NCBI GenBank assembly: GCA_035719105.1
Contig: DASTGN010000004.1
Span: forward strand, 839,240 to 903,239
From: UBA8389 sp035719105
GTDB lineage: Bacteria > Bacteroidota > Bacteroidia > Bacteroidales > UBA1402
Direction of reading: 5' to 3'
DNA: 64,000 nt
Shown: positions 36,153 through 43,317 of the stretch, piece after piece
Numbering within the stretch: the first letter of the stretch is position 1
How the letters are laid out: each line of letters begins with the position of its first letter
Translations under genes and position numbers: made by a program
The notes under the pieces: model-generated
Databases searched by the model: none
What the model was told of the DNA's origin: nothing
The model's input: only the letters and a program-made list of their open reading frames with translations

Positions 36153-36551
36153 ATGATTAATGAAATGCATTATCCCTACCAAGGGAACATCTCTCGAAAA
36201 GAAGAGGCAAAATTGGCCATTCTTCGTGATTATTATGAAAACGGCTTGAGTGATGACGAAGTGGTGTTAAAATACCACATAAGCAGCAAGCAGTTGTTCT
36301 TTCAATGGATCGGTCAATACATGGGAAAGTCATTATCTTTGTCCGAACCCAATGATATGGACCTGGATATGAAAAAACAGAAAGACAACCTTGATGCCCT
36401 ATCCGACCAAGAGAAAGACTTGAGGATCAAGAGTCTGGAGAAAGCCCTAGAAATGGAGAAGCTCCGTTCCCGAGGCTTCGAGGTGATGATCGATGTGGCT
36501 GAGAAACAGCTCAACATCCCGATCAGAAAAAAAGCTGGCACCAAACAGTGA
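36153..36551 (+). CDS. IS3-family transposase OrfA
   Basis: 132 residues. N-terminal HTH (KLAILRDYYENGLSDDEVVLKYHISSKQLFFQWI), then a leucine-zipper-like helix (LRIKSLEKALEMEKLRSRGFEVMIDVAEKQLNI), as in IS3 OrfA proteins that bind the IS ends. It ends with a GTGA overlap into orfB, which suggests reinitiation rather than the usual -1 frameshift. Confidence 0.88.
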   Translation: MINEMHYPYQGNISRKEEAKLAILRDYYENGLSDDEVVLKYHISSKQLFFQWIGQYMGKSLSLSEPNDMDLDMKKQKDNLDALSDQEKDLRIKSLEKALEMEKLRSRGFEVMIDVAEKQLNIPIRKKAGTKQ

Positions 36552-37498
36552 GCGTACTCCGCGAAGAGTTCCCCAAACAAGGGATGGACACACTTTGCGG
36601 ACTGTTTGGCTATAGTAGGCAGGCTTACTATCAGTACGTTAGCGAGAATGAATTCCGTGATAACGCAATCACACCGTTAATCATAGATGCGGTCCGAAAC
36701 TATCGAAAAGAAGCTCCAAGGATTGGAAGTATAAAACTTCACTACTTGATCAGCAATCTTTTCAAGGACGAGCAGGTGCCAGGCAGGGACGCTTTTTTCA
36801 ACCTTATGCGAGAGAACGGTTTTGTGCTCCGAAAGCGCAAGACCAGGAAAACCACCAACTCGCGGCATCACTTCCGCAAGTTTGAGAACCTGATAATCGG
36901 TTTTGAGCCGACAACTCCCAATCAGCTATGGGTGAGCGACATCACCTATCTGGAGACCGCCGATGGGACGTGCTACCTATCCTTGGTGACAGACGCCTGC
37001 TCCCACAAGATTGTGGGCTGGGCGGTAGGAGAAACGCTCGAAGCCCTCCATCCAGTCGCCGCTTTGAGGATGGCGTTGGAAGGCTTGAACGGCAAAATGC
37101 CGATCGGCTTGATCCATCACTCTGACAGGGGCGTCCAGTATTGTTGCAACCAGTACGTCCAGATCTTGCAGGAGTACAACGTTCGCATTAGCATGACCCA
37201 GAGCGGTGATCCTTTGGAGAACGCCATTGCTGAACGAGTGAACGGCATACTCAAAGGAGAGTGGTTGAACGACTTACGGTTGAAAAATCTTGATCATTGT
37301 CAAAAAGAATTGACCAGGATCATCACTTTCTACAACGACCAACGGCCTCACATGAGCGTGGATATGCAAACGCCAAGCTTGGCTCATACGTCTGCAAAGA
37401 AGTTCAAATCGCGATGGAAAAAGAGCGATAAAGAAACTCAAGCAGTGGAAAAAAAAGATTTACTTTGCAAAACCCAGGGAGAAGCGGTGATCGTTTAG
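36548..37498 (+). CDS. IS3-family transposase OrfB (DDE integrase)
   Basis: 316 residues from a GTG start overlapping the orfA stop by 4 bases. HTH_21 region (YRKEAPRIGSIKLHYLI) and rve domain with catalytic D (WVSDITYLE), D (HHSDRGVQY) and E (NAIAERVNGILKGE, seven residues before the usual K/R-type GE). Apparently full length and potentially active. Confidence 0.92.
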   Translation: MSVLREEFPKQGMDTLCGLFGYSRQAYYQYVSENEFRDNAITPLIIDAVRNYRKEAPRIGSIKLHYLISNLFKDEQVPGRDAFFNLMRENGFVLRKRKTRKTTNSRHHFRKFENLIIGFEPTTPNQLWVSDITYLETADGTCYLSLVTDACSHKIVGWAVGETLEALHPVAALRMALEGLNGKMPIGLIHHSDRGVQYCCNQYVQILQEYNVRISMTQSGDPLENAIAERVNGILKGEWLNDLRLKNLDHCQKELTRIITFYNDQRPHMSVDMQTPSLAHTSAKKFKSRWKKSDKETQAVEKKDLLCKTQGEAVIV

Positions 37499-37511
37499 AC
37501 CATTGTTTCCC

Positions 37512-37546
37512 AAAAGCTAGTTGGACATTGAGTCCAACCAGCTTTT
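37512..37546 (+). terminator. Terminator of the IS transposase genes
   Basis: A 15-bp stem with one mismatch (AAAAGCTAGTTGGAC / GTCCAACCAGCTTTT) around loop ATTGA, 14 bases after the orfB stop and followed by a short T-rich end. Confidence 0.75.
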
Positions 37547-37591
37547 ACCCAGGGAGTTTGCTGGTTCACGATTACCCATTGTTCGAATCAG

Positions 37592-37734
37592 TTGTAAATC
37601 TTCTCAGGAATAAGCTCCAAAGCTGTAATGCTTTTCAGTAATAAGGAGCCCTGTCTGTAAACTGCACCAGGAATTAAAATCAAAGACTGTAAACCTGGTC
37701 AGGAATTAAAGCAAAAACTGTAAACCTTTTTCAG
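37592..37734 (+). repeat. Five tandem IR-like repeats at the IS right end
   Basis: Copies of a 16-17-base motif of the form YTGTAANN...TCAG start at 37592, 37623, 37655, 37687 and 37718, that is every 31-32 bp. The last copy is the right terminal inverted repeat itself. The bases after each copy often read GAATTAAA or GAATAA. Confidence 0.75.
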
Positions 37735-37930
37735 GAGAAGTCACCTTGAATAAGTCTTTAGGAAATATTTGTTTTGTAATATTATAAAAACAATTAATTA
37801 ATTAAAAATATTTTGATATGTTATTAAACATGACTTCTACTTAAAAAATTTGACAACTTATGACAATTCCTACAAGAAGCGTCTTGACGCAAGTGTTTGT
37901 ATCTAAAAATTAAATTTAAATGTCAGAAAA

Positions 37931-37962
37931 TTTGCTTTTGCAGTGAAAGCACGCTACATTTA
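37931..37962 (+). promoter_or_regulatory. Promoter of the Fic gene
   Basis: TTTG (37931-37934), 20-bp spacer, TACATTTA (37955-37962, one mismatch to TAnnTTTG). A small hairpin CCGCA / TGCGG (37963-37977) sits at the expected 5' end of the mRNA, 10 bases before the ATG. Confidence 0.6.
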
Positions 37963-37987
37963 CCGCAAAATATGCGGTGAAAAAAAG

Positions 37988-39109
37988 ATGTATATACACG
38001 AAAGAGAAAACTGGTACCATTTTGTTTGGGATAACGAAAAGATATTGCCAATCTTAGCATCTGTTAGACACTTGCAGGGTAGATTGCTCGGACATATCGA
38101 ACGATTGGGTTTTGAATTAATCGAGCGATCGACATTAGAGTCCTTAATTTTGGATGTTGTCGACACGTCTAAAATCGAAGGAGAATTCCTTAATCCTGAA
38201 CTTGTTCGATCGTCTATTGCACGAAAATTAGGTATTGAAGGTGCTGAATTTGTAACCACACCTCGGAAAATTGAAGGGGTCGTAGATGTACTTTTGGATG
38301 CAACTCAGAATTATGATAAACCTCTTTCGGACGAACGACTTTTTGGTTGGCACCATGCGCTGTTTCAATCTGGATACAGTGGGCTTGTGAAAATTGATGT
38401 TGGACGTTTTCGTTCGGCAGGTATGAAAGTTGTTTCAGGCGCATTTGGTAGAGAAAAAGTACATTTTGAAGCACCAATTCCAGAAAGGGTTTCTCACGAA
38501 ATGGGCCTATTTTTGAATTGGTTGAACTACAATGAACCTATAGATTTAGTTTTGAAATCGGCTATAGCACATTTTTGGTTTGTTACCATTCACCCTTTCG
38601 ATGATGGAAATGGAAGACTTGCCCGTGCGATTATGGATATGTTTTTGGCTCGAAGCGAAGGAAGCAAAATCAGATTCTATAGTATGTCCAACCAGATTTT
38701 CAAGGAACATAAACAATACAACGAAATTATTGAAAAAACACAGAAAGGAACTAGCGGCATTACGACTTATCTAGTTTGGTTTTTGGGTTGCTTTGAGAGA
38801 GCGTTACTTTCAAGTGAGAAGAATCTGGAAATTATACTTGACAAAGCACATTTTTGGGATAAACATAAATTCACTGCTATCAACGAAAGACAACGAAAGA
38901 TCCTAAATTATTTATATGACAATTACGATAAGGAAGTCGGATTCTTACGTACTTCAACGTATGCAAATCTTGCCAATTGTTCCACCGATACTGCTTTGCG
39001 AGATTTGCAGGATTTGGTAGAAAAGGAAATTTTGAAATCGGAAGACAGCGGAAAGAAAACCAATTATTTGATTATCAGTCCTAAAAATATAAGAATCCCG
39101 AATGTATAG
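37988..39109 (+). CDS. Fic-domain protein (putative AMPylator), class II
   Basis: 373 residues from the ATG at 37988 (MYIHEREN); an upstream in-frame start would lie upstream of the promoter element. A DUF4172-like N-terminus contains the inhibitory motif TSKIEG at about 59-64 (S/TxxxEG/N), which places it among self-inhibited class II Fic proteins. The active loop HPFDDGNGRLAR starts at about residue 201 and is intact. The C-terminal winged helix (LRTSTYANLANCSTDTALRDLQDLVEKEIL) may bind DNA. It probably transfers AMP to protein targets; the target is unknown. Confidence 0.88.
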   Translation: MYIHERENWYHFVWDNEKILPILASVRHLQGRLLGHIERLGFELIERSTLESLILDVVDTSKIEGEFLNPELVRSSIARKLGIEGAEFVTTPRKIEGVVDVLLDATQNYDKPLSDERLFGWHHALFQSGYSGLVKIDVGRFRSAGMKVVSGAFGREKVHFEAPIPERVSHEMGLFLNWLNYNEPIDLVLKSAIAHFWFVTIHPFDDGNGRLARAIMDMFLARSEGSKIRFYSMSNQIFKEHKQYNEIIEKTQKGTSGITTYLVWFLGCFERALLSSEKNLEIILDKAHFWDKHKFTAINERQRKILNYLYDNYDKEVGFLRTSTYANLANCSTDTALRDLQDLVEKEILKSEDSGKKTNYLIISPKNIRIPNV

Positions 39110-39116
39110 AATTGAT

Positions 39117-41738
39117 TTAAAGCGCCGCTTCCACTTTCGTTCGCAGTTCTTGCACAGCACCTGCCAGTCCAGCTACATTCTTTCCACCCGCAGTGGCGAA
39201 ATGTGGTTGACCACCACCGCCACCTTGAATGAGTTTGGCTGCTTCACGCACCAAGTTTCCTGCATTTAAGCCTTTGGCTACCAGGTCGTCGCTGAACGTT
39301 ACGGTGAGCAACGGTTTGTCGTTGTCAATGCTTCCGGCTATGAATGCCAAACCAGTCGCGAATTCACTACGAAGTTGGAAAGCAATGTTCTTAATGGTGT
39401 CAGCCGTTTCGGAGCCTTCAAAAAGAACGAGACGCACACCATTAATAATAGTCGCTTTCTGAAGCAATTCGTTTTTGAGCGATTTGGCTTGGTCAGCAGC
39501 AAAAGCTTCCAATTTCTTTAAATACTCTTGATTCTCCAAAATCAATTTTTCAACGGCCGAAGTCAAATTTGGGGTGTTGTTGAAATAACCCTTTACGGTT
39601 CGAAGTTCTTCCTGCATTTGATAGTAGGCGGCATCAACAGCGGCTCCGGTGATGCCCTCGATGCGACGGATGCCAGCGGCGATGGAACTTTCAGTTACGA
39701 TGCGAAAGCTACCGATCTGGCCGGTGGCGGCCACATGGGTTCCACCACAGAGTTCGGCCGAAGTTCCGAAACGAATCACGCGAACTTCTTCGCCGTATTT
39801 TTCTCCGAACAAGGCCATTGCACCCATGGCGCGGGCTTCGGCAATAGGAGTATGACGGTGTTCGTCCAAGGGAATATTCTTGCGAATGGCAGTGTTCACC
39901 CGATTTTCCACTTCGCGGATTTCTTCTGGAGTCATTTTTTGGAAGTGGGCGAAGTCGAAACGGAAGTTATCCGGATTCACAAGGGAACCTTTTTGTTCAA
40001 CATGATTGCCTAAAACGTCGCGCAGGGCTTCGTGGAGTAAGTGAGTGGCCGAATGGTTGGCGGAAGTCGCGTTGCGTTTTTCCACATCCACGACGGCTTT
40101 GAAAACAGCAGTCGGGTCGGCGGGCAGCTCCGAGGTGATGTGTACGCCCAAGTTATTTTCTTTCTTGACGGTTTCGATGACCAAACGACGACCCTCCCAT
40201 TCGAGGTAGCCAGAATCACCCACTTGTCCGCCCATTTCAGCATAGAAAGGTGTGCGGTCAAGAACCAATTGGTAATACGATTTGCCCTTTTGGGAAACTT
40301 GACGGTATTTTAAAATCTCAGCATCGCAGGTTGTGAAATCATACCCTACGAATTCGGATTCCTGGTCTTTCAATACCACCCAGTCGCCTGTTTCCACAGC
40401 TGCTGCGTTTCGGGCACGGTTCTTTTGCTGCTGCATTTCGGCGTTGAATCCGTCAATGTCGGCAGTCAAACCGTTTTCGCGAAGGATCAGTTCGGTCAGG
40501 TCAACCGGAAAACCAAAGGTGTCGTAAATGGTGAAAACGCTTTTGCCGTCTAAAACGGTGGAACCAGCTGCTTTGATTTCAGCCATTAATTTGTCTAACA
40601 GTCGAATACCGGTTTCGAGCGTGCGGAGGAAAGATTCTTCTTCTTCTTTGATGACCTTTTCGATTAGCGATTGTTGCTCCTGCAATTCGGGGTAGGCCGA
40701 CCCCATCGAATCGATGAGTGCGGGAATAAGTTTGTACATGAAAGCGTGACGGCGGTTCAAGAACGTGTAGCCATACCGCACGGCACGACGCAAAATGCGA
40801 CGGATAACGTAACCGGCCTTGGCATTGGAGGGCAACTGACCGTCCGTGATGGAAAAAGCGATGGTGCGGATGTGGTCGGCAATGACGCGCATGGCAATGT
40901 CTGTTTTTTCATCATCCCCATAAGTGACATCGCAAAGGTTCCCGATTTCTTTCAGAATGGGCTGAAAAACGTCGGTGTCGTAATTGGATTGTTTGCCCTG
41001 GATGGCCATGCAGAGGCGTTCGAAGCCCATGCCGGTATCTACGTGCTTGGCTGGCAGCGGCTCGAGTGAACCGTCCGCTTTTCTGTTATATTGCATGAAC
41101 ACGTTGTTCCAGATTTCGACCACCTGCGGATGGCTTTCGTTTACCAACGTGAGACCGTCCACCAAAGCGCGTTCCTCGTCCGAACGCAAATCAATATGTA
41201 TTTCAGAGCAAGGGCCACAGGGACCTTGGTCGCCCATTTCCCAAAAATTATCTTTTTTGTTGCCGTTGATGATGCGTTCGGCTGGCAAGAACTGTGCCCA
41301 AATGGAAGCCGCCTCGTTGTCGCGTTCCAAGCCTTCGGGCGCGTAGCCTTCGAAAACGGTGGCGTACAATCGGTTCGGATTCAACTTCAATACGTCAACC
41401 AAATATTCCCAAGCCCACTCAATGGCATCTTTTTTGAAGTAGTCGCCAAACGACCAATTGCCCAACATTTCGAACATGGTATGGTGGTAGGTGTCGTGTC
41501 CAACTTCTTCCAAGTCATTGTGCTTACCGCTCACACGCAAGCATTTCTGCGAATTGGCCACCCGGGGGTATTTGGGTGCCACATTTCCTAGAATGATGTC
41601 CTTGAACTGGTTCATACCGGCGTTGGTGAACATCAGCGTAGGGTCGTCCTTGACCACCATCGGAGCGGAAGGAACGATCTTATGATTCTTGGAAGCGAAA
41701 AAGTCTTTGAAGGATTCGCGGATTTCTTTGGCAGTCAT
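39117..41738 (-). CDS. alaS: Alanyl-tRNA synthetase
   Basis: 873 residues, full length. Charges tRNA-Ala. Catalytic core starts MTAKEIRESFKDFFASKNHKIVPSAPMV; the editing domain has HSATHLLHEAL and CGGTHVAATG (zinc ligands); the C-Ala tail ends GGGGQPHFATAGGKN. Convergent with the Fic gene, with only 7 bases between the stops. Confidence 0.97.
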   Translation of the reverse strand: MTAKEIRESFKDFFASKNHKIVPSAPMVVKDDPTLMFTNAGMNQFKDIILGNVAPKYPRVANSQKCLRVSGKHNDLEEVGHDTYHHTMFEMLGNWSFGDYFKKDAIEWAWEYLVDVLKLNPNRLYATVFEGYAPEGLERDNEAASIWAQFLPAERIINGNKKDNFWEMGDQGPCGPCSEIHIDLRSDEERALVDGLTLVNESHPQVVEIWNNVFMQYNRKADGSLEPLPAKHVDTGMGFERLCMAIQGKQSNYDTDVFQPILKEIGNLCDVTYGDDEKTDIAMRVIADHIRTIAFSITDGQLPSNAKAGYVIRRILRRAVRYGYTFLNRRHAFMYKLIPALIDSMGSAYPELQEQQSLIEKVIKEEEESFLRTLETGIRLLDKLMAEIKAAGSTVLDGKSVFTIYDTFGFPVDLTELILRENGLTADIDGFNAEMQQQKNRARNAAAVETGDWVVLKDQESEFVGYDFTTCDAEILKYRQVSQKGKSYYQLVLDRTPFYAEMGGQVGDSGYLEWEGRRLVIETVKKENNLGVHITSELPADPTAVFKAVVDVEKRNATSANHSATHLLHEALRDVLGNHVEQKGSLVNPDNFRFDFAHFQKMTPEEIREVENRVNTAIRKNIPLDEHRHTPIAEARAMGAMALFGEKYGEEVRVIRFGTSAELCGGTHVAATGQIGSFRIVTESSIAAGIRRIEGITGAAVDAAYYQMQEELRTVKGYFNNTPNLTSAVEKLILENQEYLKKLEAFAADQAKSLKNELLQKATIINGVRLVLFEGSETADTIKNIAFQLRSEFATGLAFIAGSIDNDKPLLTVTFSDDLVAKGLNAGNLVREAAKLIQGGGGGQPHFATAGGKNVAGLAGAVQELRTKVEAAL

Positions 41739-41763
41739 GCGTTATAATTAATTAATTCGGGCG

Positions 41764-41771
41764 CAAAAATA
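41764..41771 (-). promoter_or_regulatory. -7 element of alaS
   Basis: Minus strand TATTTTTG, an exact TAnnTTTG match, 25 bases before the alaS ATG and back to back with the promoter of the M23 gene. Confidence 0.55.
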
Positions 41772-41783
41772 CGGCTAATTTGT

Positions 41784-41791
41784 TACTTTTG
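41784..41791 (+). promoter_or_regulatory. -7 element of the M23 peptidase gene
   Basis: TACTTTTG, an exact TAnnTTTG match, 31 bases before the GTG start at 41823. Confidence 0.55.
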
Positions 41792-41822
41792 CACGTATTA
41801 GCATCGAAAAAGATATCTACGC

Positions 41823-42794
41823 GTGGGCAAAAGAATCAAATACCACTTCAATCCCGAATCCCTAAGTTTCGAACGCATCCAGAAAACGGCGATCGATTGG
41901 ATCAAACAATTGCTGCTTCACGCATTCAGCGGGATATCCATGGGGGTACTCTTCTTTTTCATTTATCTAACGCTTTTTGAAACGCCGGATGCCAAAAAGT
42001 ATAGGATCGAAAACGAGCGATTGCAGTCTCAATACAAAGTGCTTCAACTGCAGGCCAAACACGTACAGGCGGTCATGATCGATCTTCAGCAACGCGACGA
42101 CAATCTGTATAGAGCCATTCTCCAAGCCGATCCGATTCCACCTGAACTCCGTGAAGGCTCCTTTGCCAATACGAATCGCTATCAGGAATTCAATGATTTG
42201 AACAACAGTGAATTGGTTAAACAGACCAGTCAAGAAATCGATCGGCTGTCCAAGATGGCTTATACCCAATCCAAATCATACGATAACTTATTGAATCTGG
42301 TTAAAAACCAAGAATTGCGCTTGCTTTGCATTCCTGCCATCATGCCCGTGCTCAACCGAGACATGAAAACGGTTGCTTCCGGTTATGGTCGACGCATCGA
42401 CCCCATTTACCATGTGGCTACCTTTCATGCCGGAATGGATTTTTCAGCCCGAACAGGTACCGATGTTTATGCAACTGGTGAGGGCAATGTCGTTTATGCT
42501 TCCTGGAAGCAAGGATATGGCAACTGTCTCATAATCAATCATGGTTTTAATTTCCAAACCTTGTACGGACACCTCAGTGCCATGAATGTTCACGTGGGTT
42601 CGAGGGTAAAGCGTGGAGATGTAATTGGAGCGGTCGGAAGCACAGGCAAATCGACTGGGCCGCACTTGCACTACGAAGTACATTTCAAAGGTGCGCCGCA
42701 AAATCCTGCCCATTATTATTTCATGGACCTATCTCCTGCTCAATACGACCAAATGGTTCAAATTTCTTCCAACTATGGACAAACAATGGACTAA
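41823..42794 (+). CDS. M23 (LytM-type) peptidoglycan endopeptidase
   Basis: 323 residues from a GTG start (MGKRIKYHFNPESLSFE, the usual N-terminus of this Bacteroidota family; no suitable ATG nearby). One N-terminal membrane helix (about 30-52), a coiled-coil linker (about 55-155) and a C-terminal lysostaphin fold with zinc site HAGMDFSA and HLHYEVHF. Acts in the periplasm on cross-bridges. Lies between alaS and a MerR gene, a common Bacteroidota arrangement. Confidence 0.93.
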   Translation: MGKRIKYHFNPESLSFERIQKTAIDWIKQLLLHAFSGISMGVLFFFIYLTLFETPDAKKYRIENERLQSQYKVLQLQAKHVQAVMIDLQQRDDNLYRAILQADPIPPELREGSFANTNRYQEFNDLNNSELVKQTSQEIDRLSKMAYTQSKSYDNLLNLVKNQELRLLCIPAIMPVLNRDMKTVASGYGRRIDPIYHVATFHAGMDFSARTGTDVYATGEGNVVYASWKQGYGNCLIINHGFNFQTLYGHLSAMNVHVGSRVKRGDVIGAVGSTGKSTGPHLHYEVHFKGAPQNPAHYYFMDLSPAQYDQMVQISSNYGQTMD

Positions 42795-42810
42795 TTAATA
42801 CTTGAAAACT

Positions 42811-43317
42811 ATGGCTGACGATTCGAGAAAACTATTCTATTCCATTGGCGAAGTCGCTGAAATCTTTCATGTAAACGAGTCCACCCTCCGTTACTGGGAA
42901 AAGGAATTCCCGACGGTCATCAAACCCAAAAAGAACGCCAAGGGCACTCGTAACTACACCAAAGACGACCTTGAAAACATCAGACTCATTCATTTTCTAC
43001 TCAAGGAAAAAGGCATGACCTTGGCTGGGGCTCGTAAAAAGTTGCGGGAGGAAAAGAAGGGAATGACGGCACAGCACGAACTGACCGATCGACTCAAAAA
43101 AATCAAATCCGAATTGTTGAAATTGCAGACAGAATTGGGTCAACCCGTTCAGGAGGCACCTGAATTTACTGAAGAGGCGATTCCGGCTAAGCGCATGGTC
43201 TTTGCTGAACCGGGTTCGGAAATGATTCCGGTAGAACCCTCTCAAGAAGAAAAGCCAACCTTGGAATTGGATACAAAGGATCCCTCCGAAAACGGTTGGT
43301 CGGGCAGTCTTTTCTAA
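42811..43317 (+). CDS. MerR-family transcriptional regulator
   Basis: 168 residues from the ATG at 42811 (MADDSRKLFYSIGEVAEIF). MerR HTH (SIGEVAEIFHVNESTLRYWEKEFP, RNYTKDDLENIRLIHFLLKEKGMTLAGARKKL), short coiled coil, then an acidic low-complexity tail. No metal-binding Cys. Probably co-transcribed with the M23 gene (16-bp gap). Its stop overlaps the convergent GH2 stop by 4 bases. Confidence 0.9.
   Translation: MADDSRKLFYSIGEVAEIFHVNESTLRYWEKEFPTVIKPKKNAKGTRNYTKDDLENIRLIHFLLKEKGMTLAGARKKLREEKKGMTAQHELTDRLKKIKSELLKLQTELGQPVQEAPEFTEEAIPAKRMVFAEPGSEMIPVEPSQEEKPTLELDTKDPSENGWSGSLF

Larger units (their letters stand above)
36105..37733 (+). mobile_element. IS3-family insertion sequence
   Basis: About 1.63 kb with terminal inverted repeats TGAAAAAAGTTTACA (left) and TGAAAAAGGTTTACA (right, reverse complement). 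Contains orfA and orfB with an intact DDE set. No target-site duplication is seen (TAC on the left, GGA on the right). A hairpin AGTTTACA / TGTAAACT lies between the left end and orfA. Confidence 0.85.
37499..37987. other. Gene-free stretch: IS right end and AT-rich leader of the Fic gene
   Basis: The left half is the non-coding right end of the IS (terminator, then a five-copy repeat array). From 37734 the DNA is very AT-rich with no convincing reading frame. A GCGTCTTGACGC palindrome lies near 37880, and the Fic promoter is at the right edge. Confidence 0.7.

Noticed and set aside
36153..37498. orfA/orfB as a frameshifted or broken transposase
   Set aside because: The GTGA overlap and intact D-D-E residues fit a normal two-frame IS3 element.
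37592..37734. Regular repeats that might be a CRISPR array
   Set aside because: The motif is only 16-17 bases, degenerate, and the in-between bases are partly conserved too; it ends in the IS inverted repeat and no cas genes are present.
41090..41600. Long antisense frames inside alaS and other large genes
   Set aside because: They are composition-driven shadows of conserved genes, without their own start signals or family features.
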